Made by a program: the position numbers and the translations under genes
Shown: piece by piece, positions 11,952 to 23,889 of the stretch
Layout: every line of letters begins with the position of its first letter
Position numbering within the stretch: the first letter of the stretch is position 1
NCBI GenBank assembly: GCA_964019155.1
Contig: OZ025244.1
Span: 53,695,161 to 53,759,160, forward strand
Length of the DNA stretch: 64,000 nt
Source: Osedax fenrisi
Lineage: Eukaryota > Annelida > Polychaeta > Sabellida > Siboglinidae
Direction of reading: 5' to 3'
Notes under the pieces: generated by a model
What the model saw: the letters and a program-made list of their open reading frames with translations, nothing else
Database searches by the model: none
What the model was told of the DNA's origin: nothing

Positions 11952-12083
11952 ATATATACTTATATAACTATACATAGTACGTGCAATGCATACGTCGTGC
12001 ATGTATGTGCATGTAATTATGTAAAATCTATATATAAGCTAGTACTGGCCTTTGTCTAATTTCAATCCCCTGATGATCTAGAT

Positions 12084-12648
12084 TAATATACACTATGATG
12101 CAATATAGTTCAAATGTTAAATATTATTATGTTGATATAATTACATTCGCATATATTTAGTAATAGGGTGTACATGATATACCTAAGTGTATATAAATTC
12201 ACATATATCATGTTGCTATCCGTAATGGACCAGTCCGTACAGCTTAGCATAATGGAACGTTCCATATCTAGCTAATAAACTAGATATCTGACGTCCCATT
12301 ACGTAACATGTTTACTGCTTTAGGAATCTGGTTGACGCACGCACTGCGTGTGTGCCTAGGCTGATTGCGCAACCCTCCCTGATTGGCTAAGGGATAAATG
12401 TACCACGCGATACCTTGCACCTGTTTGCACTTGTATGGTCCAGCTAGTCTATTATTCATTATACACAACTAGTTACAGTATACACATATACATATGATTG
12501 TGTCATCATAATTGATTTATATTAATATACAATTTATAATTTCAAAATAAACAAGATGATCTTCCTGCTTGGCTATGGTGAATATCTCCATGAATATTTT
12601 AAAGATCATTTCTAGGATCCGGTATCGTCTTCGTGAATTTCTTATATA

Positions 12649-12697
<49 letters not shown>

Positions 12698-13260
12698 GGC
12701 ATTATACAATGTGGTATTTAATGAACAGAAACCTCTATATTCGCATACTATATACTATAGATGTATATTATAATCATATATGATCATAAATGTATACATA
12801 CTTGTATTATTATCATTATAAATATACCCTTGCGTTCCCAGTTTATTATTATATATATTATTCACGTGTTATATCATATCCGTATTTTGTGTATTGTTCC
12901 TGTAATAAATGATTGAATTGTTTTACGTTTCTTTTTTACAGTGTATGGGTAAAAATATACGTTCCACTAGGTGTTTATTTATGGGTAAAAATATACGTTC
13001 CACTAGGTGTTTATTAAGGGAACAATATACGTTCCACTAGGTGTTTAATCATGGTTAAAAATATACGTTCCACTAGGTGTTTATTTATGGGTAATATTAT
13101 ACGTTCCACTAGGTGTTTATTTATGGGTAAAAATATACGTTCCACTAGGTGTTTATTTATGGGTAAAATTATACGTTCCACTAGGTGTTTATTTATGGGT
13201 AAACATATACGTTCCACTAGGTGTTTATTTATGAGTAAAATAATACGTTCCACTATTGAT
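12084..13260 (+). repeat. LTR-like dispersed repeat, copy 2
   Basis: Collinear with copy 1 (3311-6070 without its insertion). Positions 12240-12440 share the core with the 39-kb LTR family: GCATAATGGAACGTTCCATA, ACGTCCCATTACGTAA, CCCTGATTGGCTAAGGG and TTTGCACTTG. An (TA)n tract expands at 12650-12692. AATAAA-like and TTGTTCC signals precede the 36-bp array (12940-13255, about 9 units). Whether this is a solo LTR or part of a larger element cannot be decided because the outer ends are not defined. Confidence 0.65.
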
Positions 13261-15039
13261 TTTTTATATGTAAAAGGAAACCGTTTATCTGCTCACAAAC
13301 TACCTATGATTCGACCACCTACTGGAACATATTATTTGACCTATAATGTTACGTTTCGGCAACTAGTTTCTGGTTGCTTGGGCCTTAATGAATATTTGAT
13401 AATAAATATATAAAGTATATATATAATTTTAGAATGCTTTATTTTTTAATAATAAAGTGTTATATTTTATATTGATACATTTGTATATTCTTGAGAAGAT
13501 CTTAAGTTGACATTTTTCTTCATAAATTTAAAAAGTAATAATCAGTTTATTTGATATATCAGCAATATTTTGAATAATTAACAAATAAAAAATACTTTTT
13601 TAGACTATTAATATAATTATTAATATTTTATTAAATGAACATTTTTTTGTAGGATTTATGGTTTCTGAGATACCGAGAGTGTCCGTATTCGGGCACTGTC
13701 CGGACTCGTTTACTTTTCCCTATATAAATGTGAATTATCTGTTTAATTAATTACATAACTAATTTACAAACTATTATAGGATACCAATGCAAGTCATGCG
13801 TAACGTGACGCATACGACGTATAAGCTACGCAAGGGTGATCATAGGAATCCACAATTTTTATGTAGATAAAACTTTTTAGTAAAATAGAATAGAAAATAA
13901 TACAAAAAGTAAAATATTAACATATTTGACCAAATTTGACATTTTTTTATATGTCGCCCGAGCTTTTAAGATTAATAATAATTTGCATTGAAAAAGATAC
14001 GACTTTCATTGTTTTTAAAAAAAATATATAAATATTGGAATTAAAATACAAATAATGAATATATTTTTATGAAACATTAGCAAATTGTTTATCATATAAA
14101 TATATAATATTATATTATCAACTTATATTGTTAAGGGAAAAATCCTAGTTTTTACGAAGATTTTCCTAGAAAGGCAAAAATACTTGTTTTTTTCCAATTA
14201 AAAAATTTCAAAATTGTAAAACATAATATTTACGGTTATTTCTGGTTTATATCTTACCATATATTTCCAGATTAATTTCTTTCTAAATTAACCATATGTT
14301 GTCGGATTTTTTCCGGATATTATTTGCCAAAAAAATCCTGATATTGCCAACAAATAGTTTGCTGGGATATTACTAGATATATAGTAATTATTATTTACAT
14401 GAGTTAGTGATGACATTTGTTCACGTTATAATTATATATTAATAGAAAGATTCTTCTAAAGTGGTATTATTATTATCACGCCATATCGTACAAGCCTATA
14501 TGCTTTAATGTAATTTCTATGAATATATACGTATATATGTAAATAAATTATACATAATATATGACAAAACTGGTAATTTATTATTCTTCGTCGAAGTGGT
14601 TTTTTTAAATTATTTTAATAACAACGTATTACTCAATAACAAAATAAATTCTGTAAATACACTATTTTATATTCATTTATTACAAATCATTACAACTAAT
14701 CGCAACCTAATATCTATTATAATTTGTTGGGAATGTACCATACAATATTGTTTAATATATGCCATAATTTTTATTTATTGTCGAAGGCGGGTATTATTAT
14801 CATGGCCACTTATCCAAGTTATCGAATTCATTATTGTATACTAAATATATAATGTGATATTCACTTATATGAAAAATAGTAATATTATTTGTAATCATAT
14901 ATGTAAACATAGGTATACAAATTATTTATTTATAACAATTTTAAATTTGAGATATACAAACAAAGTTAAATATTTAATAATATTATATTAAATATTTGAC
15001 ACCTATTCCATTTAGAATAATTTATAAATAAAGGTATAT

Positions 15040-15083
<44 letters not shown>

Positions 15084-15200
15084 GTCCGCTTTGTTATGTA
15101 TACCTTATTGTCCAATAAAGCTTAGTAATTGGTACTTTACTATTAACTGGCTATATCCGTATCGCCAATAACATTTAATACTATAATCAACTATATTATA
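13261..15200. other. AT-rich region without a recognised gene
   Basis: Only weak signals: an inverted-repeat end-like motif at 13673-13722 (GTGTCCGTATTCGGGCACTG, then TTTTCCCTA), which resembles the ends at 23889 and 24850, and a (TA)n tract at 15040-15080. Short open frames here (13262-13413, 14596-14844) show no family features. Confidence 0.6.
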
Positions 15201-15204
15201 CTAT

Positions 15205-15478
15205 GTAAGGAATTGTATGCGAAGTAGCAATACAAAAATAATAAACTACAAAATATGTAGCGGGCGGCGCGCCGCGCCGCGCGGGTCTCAGAAATTAAAT
15301 TTCAGTGAACAAAATGAAATATGAATGCGCGTATTATTGTGAATTAGTAGTATTATATACCTATCATATAATATATTAATACTTAACATTATATATTATA
15401 TATAACCTAGTTTAACATTGTAAACACTGCACATAGATATTATTACACAGTTATCCATTTGTAATTCGGGGACAAAGA

Positions 15479-15525
<47 letters not shown>

Positions 15526-15905
15526 AAAATACATACATATACACTCAAACAATCACACACAAATATACATACACATGTATATGTGTATTGTGTGTGTTTA
15601 TGTATATATATATATGTGTGTGTGTCTGTATATATATAGAGTTTATTTATCCCCGAATTACACATGTATAGCTGTTTAATAATAGCTATGTTCGGGTGCA
15701 TGCACTGCAGTGTGCACAATGTAAAACAAGGTTATATATATCATATAATGCTAATTATTAATATATTACTAATTATTAATTCACAATAACACGCTCATTC
15801 ATATTCCCTTTTGTTCTCACGTTCACTGACATTTATTTTCTGTGACGCGCGCGCCGCCCGCCACATATTTTTTAGTTTTCTATATTTGTGCTGCTACTTC
15901 ACAGA
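15205..15905. mobile_element. Foldback element with GC-rich inverted arms
   Basis: The left arm (about 15210-15380) and the right arm (about 15740-15900) are imperfect inverted repeats of about 150 bp. Shared blocks are GAAGTAGCA, ATATGTAGCGGGCGGCGCG / ATATGTGGCGGGCGGCGCG, TCAGTGAAC, AATATGAATG and TTATTGTGAATTA. The interior (15400-15740) contains (TA)n and (CA)n tracts and a second, shorter inverted pair around TAATTCGGGGA / CCCCGAATTA. No transposase is visible. The GC-rich stretches (GCGGCGCGCCGCGCCGCGCG) stand out against the AT-rich surroundings. Confidence 0.7.
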
Positions 15906-16060
15906 TCCCCCCTATGAAAGTAGCTAAACTAGTGTAATATATATAGTATTGTATTATCATTATTATTCTTTTTATGATTACTTATGAACCTTTTTATGAA
16001 AAGCCCAAACATATTTTAATTTAGATATACTCTAAAATTATATTAAATTCATTTCAATTG

Positions 16061-16064
<4 letters not shown>

Positions 16065-16115
<51 letters not shown>
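16065..16115. repeat. (TA)n microsatellite
   Basis: About 22 TA units in otherwise featureless AT-rich DNA between 15,910 and 16,240. Confidence 0.9.
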
Positions 16116-16239
16116 AAAAAGTATTAAGTGAGTTTAACTCTATATTATATGTATATAATAATTTATAAATATACGCTCTAACGTATACAATAATAATTAA
16201 AAATAGAATGGAAATATAATTTATTTGTATACTTACTTT

Positions 16240-17030
16240 TACTTTTACTCCCTTGACTCTTGAATCGTAGGGGGAATCATCAGACAAGTATCAACAAAAA
16301 ATGTCTTCCATTTTTCGTTATCTTCCGTCATCCGTGTTAGTTCGCTAGTACTCCTATCTGTCTATTTACTTATGTTGTGCATACAATTATTTCGTGGCCG
16401 GCCTTTTTTTCTCTTGCCTTCTACTTTTCCTTGTAGAATGGTTTTGGCTAGTCCATCCACAAATATGACCATAATACTTAAGCTTTCTTCGTTTTATAGT
16501 GCTTAAGAGTGGTTCATATTTGCCTATTAGATTTATCATTTTTTCATGGATATAGTCATTTGTTTTTCTTTGGCGATATGTAATACACAGTAATCTTCTA
16601 TGCGATTTATTTTGGAATGGAATTAAGGTCCAAGTTTCGCAGCCGTAGAGAAGTATTGATAATATAAGTTATTTATAGAGGTTGTATTTTACATGGAATG
16701 CAATTTTTTTCTTTGCCATATTGTTCCAAGTGTTACCATTGCTGAGGTTTTTGTTGCTAATCGTATTCGTAATTCGTTATCTGATGATCCATCTGATTTC
16801 AACGTCGATCTAAGTTAATTAAATGTTTTGACATTTTAGAGTAGGGTTCCGTCCATTATTATTTTTGCACATTCGTTTTTACTATTTACCATTGTCTTAC
16901 TTTTCTCTTTGCTTACTTCCATCCCATAATCTTTAGAAGCTTCAGAAAGTCTATTAGTAAGCTCTTGTAATTCGGAATTGGTTCCAGCGATTAGATCGAT
17001 ATCGTCAGCAAATCTATTTTTATAACGATA
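16240..17030 (-). pseudogene. Non-LTR reverse transcriptase C-terminal remnant
   Basis: The minus strand gives the catalytic box FADDIDLIAGTNSELQELT (near 17,000), then RLSEASKDYGMEVSKEKSK. It continues with a degraded LRSTLKSDGSSDNELRIRLA block, the thumb (KTNDYIHEKM) and KRRKLKYYGHI near 16,480. This pattern is the common 'endonuclease-reverse transcriptase' of animal non-LTR elements. Several in-frame stops break it, and the N-terminal endonuclease and palm start are absent. It differs from the other LINE families in this window. I do not assign a clade. Confidence 0.75.
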
Positions 17031-17690
17031 TTCAAATCAGAACAAATACTTAAGCTGGTTTCACTTTACCGACTTGCTAGCTACGAGTTCGGGGATATCG
17101 CTAGCGATAAGAGGCGTGTCGAGCTATAATTGATATTGCTAAACATTGTGTATCGCTTTCAAAAAACAGTTTCACCTTAAGACAACATTAATAAATGTTG
17201 CAATGTAATTGTTCTTTTATCACGATAGATGGCGATAGTTCATAATAAATTATTTAATACAAATACAGTTTATTAAAAAATGGTAATTCGAAATTTATAT
17301 TAATAAGGAAAGGATTATATATACTCAAATTATTGCTACTGTAGTTATTGTATTGGTTTAAATAAAAGCATAATTTTTACATAGCATAACTTGATAACAT
17401 TTCTTACATATTTTTATTTGAATTTGTTTCAATATATTTTATTATAAATTGAATACATAATATTCTACTATTTGTATCGATAATAATTAAGACAGTAATC
17501 ATAGAACGGATCTAATATTATTATAATTAATATTATATGGATTTTATTTGATTTAATAAATATATTAATAACGATGCTCCTGGTAATATATATATTGGAT
17601 TGTAATATTAATACACAATTGCGTACATGCAACATCTTACAAATTATTTTATTAAAAATAAATAATATATTTAATTTTTTTCAACACATT
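17031..17690. other. Upstream region of the CD225 gene
   Basis: No gene seen. A 150-bp less AT-rich segment (17,050-17,200) has TTAA at both sides but no proper inverted ends. No clear core promoter can be singled out because TATA-like strings are everywhere. Confidence 0.4.
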
Positions 17691-17777
17691 TATATATATA
17701 TATTTATGTGTACGTGTGTGTTTAATATTTTGTATTGTATCTAAATAGTAAGTGAATTGTTGAAAACATCTGTGAAA

Positions 17778-17859
17778 ATGCATTTATTAGCTGATCCATG
17801 TGGACGTGAAAATTACATAGTGTTTTCAGTTGTTATGCTAGTATTGAATTTTCCATTTG
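17778..17859 (+). CDS. CD225/dispanin (IFITM-like) protein, exon 1
   Basis: The ATG at 17778 (A at -3) opens 27 codons, MHLLADPCGRENYIVFSVVM followed by seven more residues to ...NFPF. The exon ends after the first base of a Gly codon at a GTTAGT-like donor (17860). With exon 2 (26904-27130) it makes a 102-residue protein. The joint falls in the 'P-x-G-L-V-A' motif of the CD225 domain. Residues about 12-36 form the first hydrophobic, membrane-embedded segment; a Cys lies at residue 8. CD225 proteins are small double-membrane-segment proteins, which include vertebrate IFITM and the synaptic SynDIG/PRRT2 groups. The function here cannot be inferred beyond membrane association. An additional upstream non-coding exon is possible. 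Confidence 0.75.
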
Positions 17860-17915
17860 GTTAGTGTATAATATATATATTATCATAACAATACTAATTG
17901 ATTATATAATTAATA

Positions 17916-17946
<31 letters not shown>

Positions 17947-18054
17947 TTATCCACTTTTTCATAATTTTATAGCGTGTATATGAATACTAACATTACTAAC
18001 TATTACCATTGTATATAATAATATAATAATACAATAATCAGATTGGTTCCTCAT

Positions 18055-18144
18055 AATAAATGAGTGTGAACCCAGTTAGATATAAGTTCACTGAACCTAT
18101 AGGTTCAGTGAACTTCTATCTAACTGGGTTCACACTCATTTATT
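18055..18144. repeat. 90-bp near-perfect palindrome
   Basis: Two 45-base arms with a single mismatch and no spacer, centred at 18099/18100 (CCTATAGG). Arm sequence includes GAGTGTGAACCCAGTTAGAT. It lies in the CD225 intron, 200 bp after exon 1. Confidence 0.95.
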
Positions 18145-18149
18145 GATAT

Positions 18150-18930
18150 ATCGAGATATCTACCTGTCAGTTAAAGGAATGGAAAAAAACAAACATATTA
18201 AAGTAAAAATAAAGCAAAATAAAATTACAAATTTCAAAATATAAGTAACATTTTAAATATTAAAATAGTTATGATACGAATAAATATTAAACATATAAGT
18301 ATTATATATAAGTAAAAATAAATTTATAATAATAGATAAAAATAAAATTAAAATGATATGTGTACAAATAAAGAGGAACAAATATATAGTTGATAAGTCG
18401 ACCATAACGAACGCATGGTATAAGGCTACCAAACTTTCAGTATAGATGTGTCAAGTCCATTAATACCTTGAGATGATCCCCCCACAATCATAACAGTATA
18501 CTTACTACTCGGCATATAATATACCATCGCACGTTACAATCAATACATAAAAACATGAAATCCTTCCCCGTTCTAAAATAATAAATATAAGTTATATATA
18601 TATATATATATTATAAAAGAATAATAGCAATTAATAATAATAATAAATAGTAATACAAAATAATAATAGTATAAATAAAATGACAATTCAATTTAGATAT
18701 GAAATAATAGTAGTTATCTCGTAATACAATCGTAATCAAATAATAATAATAATAATAATAAACAACATTAAATTTAAAACATATACAATTGTTAAAAGAT
18801 ATAAATATTGTAAAAATAATATATATTGTAAAAATAATAAAATTATAAAATATTCCAATTACTGAATATTCATCATTTATTAACAAATACATATATATAT
18901 ATAAAATAAATAAATTAATTAATAGTTATT
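18150..18930. other. AT-rich intronic DNA, no gene
   Basis: Only short (TA)n and (TAA)n tracts (18,597-18,612 and 18,740-18,760). Confidence 0.7.
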
Positions 18931-20745
18931 ATTAATATTATTAATACCATTGTAATCACTTTAATAGTTACCAATAATTTATTTGTTATACATTTAAAAA
19001 CTTTTTCAAATGGTGAGTGTTTTTTATATTATTAGATAGTGAATCCCATATCAAAGGACCTTTATAACTAATACAGAATATTTCATAATAACGTGATATA
19101 TTGGGAATAACGAATATATTAGTTGATCTGAGAGAATAATTGACTTTTTTTTATTAAATAACTTAATATTTTGATGATGTATGTTATGATTATACCAAGC
19201 TTTATATATGTATTTATAAATATTTAAATCAATAATATCTTTAAATTTGAGAATACGTTTATATATATAAATATGGTCAATATTTATTCTATTATTTAGA
19301 TAATAAATTGCCTTAGTCATCTATTCTATAATATGGTAATATATTGAATATTACTCAAATACGTATTACCCCATAGTACTGAGCAATATTGCAAATGACT
19401 ATGGGATAGAGAGTAATATATATTCATAAGTGATTCTCTATTCAATCTATTTATTAAAGAGATAAATCTATTAAGTTTAGATTTAATATTATTTATATCT
19501 TTTTCCAGTTGAAATTGTTATATATAGATATACCAAAAGATAAAATATAGTCAGATTGTTTAATAATTAAATAATTTATTTTTTATATATTTTATGTTTA
19601 CTCCGTGACCTGTGAAATAATATAAAATTAGTTTTTTTAATATTTAGGTGTAATCTTTAATTACATAGACATTCATGGATAAGAACTAAAGTGTTATTAA
19701 TAATATTTTCAAGTTCTGAAATATTTTTATTAGAGAAAGCAATAGTTGTATCATATGCAAAAAGTGTAAAATGATAAGGATATTGTATGTTTGATAAATC
19801 ATTAATAAATAATAAGAATAATATAGGTCCTAACACCGAACCTTGCGGAACACCATATTTTATAGGTAAGGTAGAAGATATTGATGAATTAAAATGAACA
19901 TATTGATTTCTATTACTTATTTAATTCCTAACAAAACCACTTAAACCTCTAAAACCATATAAATATATAATTGCAAGTAAAATGTAAATGATCTAGTGAC
20001 TCAAATTCCTTTTTAATATCAATCGAGACTGCCGCGCAATGTTTATCATTATTGGTTTGTAAATAACCAGTGAGTAAATAACCAACCATGAAGTTCTTCA
20101 CAAGTTAATGTAGATTCTCTTAAACCAAAATGAAACGTTTTTAAAATTTTATTTCTTACTATTTAAAAATAATTAATTTTAATTAATTAACCCTGTGAAT
20201 ATAATGGAGTGGTTTTGATATTTAAAACTCCCTGCAATTTCAGTAACATAAAGGATTTTTTCTGTTTATTATTATAATCGCTATGATAATTATATGTTAT
20301 AAATTAATAATGTAGTTTATCAAGCGGTATATAGGGTGTCCTTATTCGGACATGGGTACCGAATACGGATACAACTATTATTTGTTATCTAAGGAATTAA
20401 AAGATTAAATACAATTTTAAAATCTCAATAATATCTATAATCATATAATATTAATATATTGTAATATGTGAATAAAAATAATGAGTCATAACATATGATC
20501 ACCGTTTATTGTTAAAGTGTCCATATTAGGTTACTTTACCTTAAGTGAGTTTCTATTAGAATAAAAATGAGTATAATAATTTCAGATTATAGATTTAGTT
20601 ATTAGTGGTAAAAAATTCATAGAATAAAATGTGTCAATAAAATACTTGGTTATATTATTATAATGTGAATTTAAAATAATATTTAAATCACCTACAATAA
20701 ACATATTTCTATGTGCAAGATTATTGTAGTAATATTGAATACGCC

Positions 20746-20925
20746 TACTATACATATATAGCGAGACTAAGCCACGCCCATTACAAATGACTTACGACAC
20801 ACTTACTTATCAATGCACATCTAATCAGGACCTATACATAATTATAAATATATAATATATCATAATACACGATACGAGATACGGCGAACTTCCAGACATG
20901 ATTAATCACGTACATATGTATAGTA
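20746..20925. mobile_element. 180-bp MITE-like insert in the LINE endonuclease
   Basis: Ends TACTATACATATATA and its near complement TACATATGTATAGTA. The endonuclease reading is continuous on both sides of the insert. No clear target duplication. Confidence 0.4.
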
Positions 20926-21640
20926 TGCTATATTAACTCTTATTCAATCTCATAAATACTACAGTTATTAAAATTATTATACATTATATTAGATAACTTA
21001 TTTATATTAAAGGAAGGTGATTTATAAATACCAGAAATACGTATATTAGTATTACAAAGAGACAAACTTAAAGATAGCATATCATATTCATCACGTATTT
21101 ATAAACTTAAATTATCTAATTTATTGAATGTAATTGAATTATGTATATACATAAATATACTACCTCCACGTTGATTGATTCTAGTTGTATGTATGACTGA
21201 ATAATTTTGTAAATAATAACTATGTTTATTATTCGAATCCAACCAGGATTCAGTTATAATAATTACACTAAATACTACGTTTATATAATGTAAATAATCA
21301 GTAAAAGAATCAAAGTATTTTGGGATGCTACGAATATTTATATGAAAAATTGAAAAATTATAAATATTCAGATTTAAAGGTGCAAGGTCTTGTTGGTGAA
21401 AAATGTTTAAAAATATATCAAGAAGATGTTTAAAAATATTTAAAATTTTTCAAAATATTTCAAAAAAATGTAAAAAATATTTCAAAAAAATATTAACAAT
21501 TTTCAAAAAAAATTTATAAATATTAAAAAAAAATTTCTAAAATAATTTCAAAAAATTAAAAAAAGAGCGTCGCTGAAGATTTTACATGACAAAAAATCAA
21601 TTTTTCTGGTTTAATATAATATGTATTATAAACTTTCATT

Positions 21641-21735
21641 ATATCGAGACTCTCGAGATAATGACATTTATGATTTAATTTTCTCGAGATAATGAATTTT
21701 AGGATTTTATTGTCTCGAGATAATTAAAAATAGTC
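21641..21735. repeat. 31-bp tandem repeat with TCTCGAGATAAT
   Basis: TCTCGAGATAAT recurs at 21651, 21682 and 21713, exactly 31 bp apart. Just before it (21,400-21,560) is an A-rich stretch with recurring AAATATTTCAAAAA. Confidence 0.7.
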
Positions 21736-22050
21736 AAAATTCAAATCACTAATTAGTATTATTATCTAAAAATGTAATTTCTTCCATAAATTTAACTTGT
21801 TTGTTTTCAATATTATTTAATAATGGATCCGACGGTCTAATAACTGGTTTATTAATAGGTTTTGTAGATTTAGTATGATAAATAATATTCTCTAAACAAG
21901 TTATTTTATTTAATAATTTAATATTAGATTCCAGCTTGACAATGGAATCGACTTAATTATGTATAACGATTGATAACAAATTTATAGTATTTTCTAATAA
22001 ATTAAATTAATTGTATACATCTGAATTATACATAAGTGACATGATAAATA

Positions 22051-22115
22051 AATATAATTAACTGTAATATAAGTAAGATATATATCATATATTAATATAG
22101 TGTAAAATTAGTATG

Positions 22116-22157
<42 letters not shown>

Positions 22158-23546
22158 TATAGTAAAAAATAAAATCTATACATACATATATCAAATAAAT
22201 AAATATAAAGTAAACATTTATATTGAATTATATGAATACAAAAATAGAAATTAAATGTATTGTACATAATATTATATAACATATACAAGACACTATTATA
22301 GGTATGTCAATATGTACGTATAAGTTATATATTAATAAATAATATATATATACAACATATAGAATATAATATAACATATAATTTAATTAATATACATACT
22401 ATACACAATTATAATTATATATTCATATAATATATCTAGATATAAATTTATTTATAATATAATAAAATAAAATAAATCAGTATATATTGAATAAATAAAT
22501 TATTATAAATTTCTACATTATATGTATAATAAAGTAAATTAATTAAAAATAATAATGTTATTATATAGATATAATATAGTATAATTAGTATATAAATAAA
22601 TAATACATTACTTATATTTATAGTGATTCTTATAGACTTTATAGACTTTAACTAGGTTCTTATAGACTTTAACTAGGAAACAAATACACCTTATAATAAG
22701 TGTAATAACATAAAATAATAAATGTAATAACATAATATACAACATTTTCCAAATATAAATCTTCTTACAAATAACAAATTAATAATATTGCTTCAAATAT
22801 TAGGCTTTATTTAATCGGATTGTATTATATCAATCCTTACTTATCAATGATATGTTATCATACACCAAGTTAAAATTATGTAAACTTTTTTTAAAGCACT
22901 ACTCAGACAAAATTGTCATTCTATAATATATCATAAATCTTAATACAAAATTAATTTAGTTTCTATTTATATTATTATACTATTCATATAAATCATCATT
23001 CTTCTCTAACCTATAATCATATAAATATTTAAAAAATTAAAAAGTATTTAATTTCTTAGTTTATTATCCAATTAATAGTATATCATTTTCTTTATATGAA
23101 AGCATTTTACCTATAGTTAAAAAGTTAATTCTAAAAAAATCCATAACCTAAATAATAACTATTGCCCCATTTTCAAACTTATATTTCTCAGAAAATTATA
23201 GAACGCCTTGCAATTATATATAATAGATGATACGTTTCAGAATGTATCAACATGAAGGAACTCCAATGAAAATTAACTATAATAAATATTCATAAATATC
23301 TACATTAATCTCTTCATATAAAGCTCGTATGATTTCTATTCCAGTATGGATATATACTACTATTCTATTTTTGAAGCTTTCTATTAATCTAATTTAGATA
23401 ATTGAGATGATTGGTAAATTATGTTATTCCTATATCTTAAATTTATCATAATCCGTGAACATTTTTAATTCGACCAGCTCTCACTTCATTACATTTTTAT
23501 CAAATACTATTCTCTCGATTCTATACTCTTCTCAATACACACATAT

Positions 23547-23612
<66 letters not shown>

Positions 23613-23888
23613 TCCATGCAAACTCGTAGCCAGAAATTTATACCAGGGGGGGGCAAGGTCCCACAACATTTTAAAATGTAATAATTATAAAATAGTATAC
23701 TAGTAATAATATCGCTACTAGTAATTTACTAGTATACTCTATTACTTATATTGACGCACAATGTGAATTACTCAGGGTATATATAAACAATAAATAAAAA
23801 TACACTGAATGTATATTATACACTATATAAACATAACTTTATATGCATATAATAAAATAAAAAAATCAGTAGGATCAGGTTAACAGGT
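22051..23888. other. AT-rich intronic DNA, no gene
   Basis: Holds (TA)n tracts at 22,118-22,153 and 23,555-23,611 and a 21-bp direct duplication (TTCTTATAGACTTTAACTAG) at about 22,628-22,678. A fragment at 23,618-23,665 (GTAGCCAGAAATTTATACCA then a G run) recalls hAT end sequences. No coding signal recognised. Confidence 0.6.
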
Positions 23889-23889
23889 A

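Larger units (their letters stand above)
18930..22050 (-). pseudogene. Degenerate Jockey/CR1-like LINE, ORF1 tail to RT
   Basis: On the minus strand, from 22,050 down: an ORF1 remnant with a coiled-coil-like stretch (KLESNIKLLNKITCLENIIY); an endonuclease (about 21,330-20,650) with IIITESWLDSNNKHSYYLQN, RGGSIFMYIHN, SGIYKSPS and GDLNIIL; and the RT core near 19,850 with GVPQGSVLGPILFLLFINDL. The catalytic box reads FAYDTT at about 19,760 (FADD expected), so a catalytic Asp is lost. The rest to 19,000 is a decayed C terminus (SIILSDQLIYSLFP...). Many stops. An inverted-repeat insert (20746-20925) splits the endonuclease. Same general family as the fragments at 25,310 and 29,560. Confidence 0.75.

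Noticed and set aside
3311..13260. The two LTR-like copies as the LTRs of one 10-kb retrotransposon
   Set aside because: The DNA between them is hAT and LINE sequence on the opposite strand, no gag-pol, PBS or polypurine tract was found, and the outer ends lack a shared target duplication.
17050..17205. piggyBac-like MITE with TTAA on both sides
   Set aside because: The bases after TTAA (GCTGGTTTCAC versus GGTGAAACTG) do not form proper terminal inverted repeats; TTAA is common in such AT-rich DNA.
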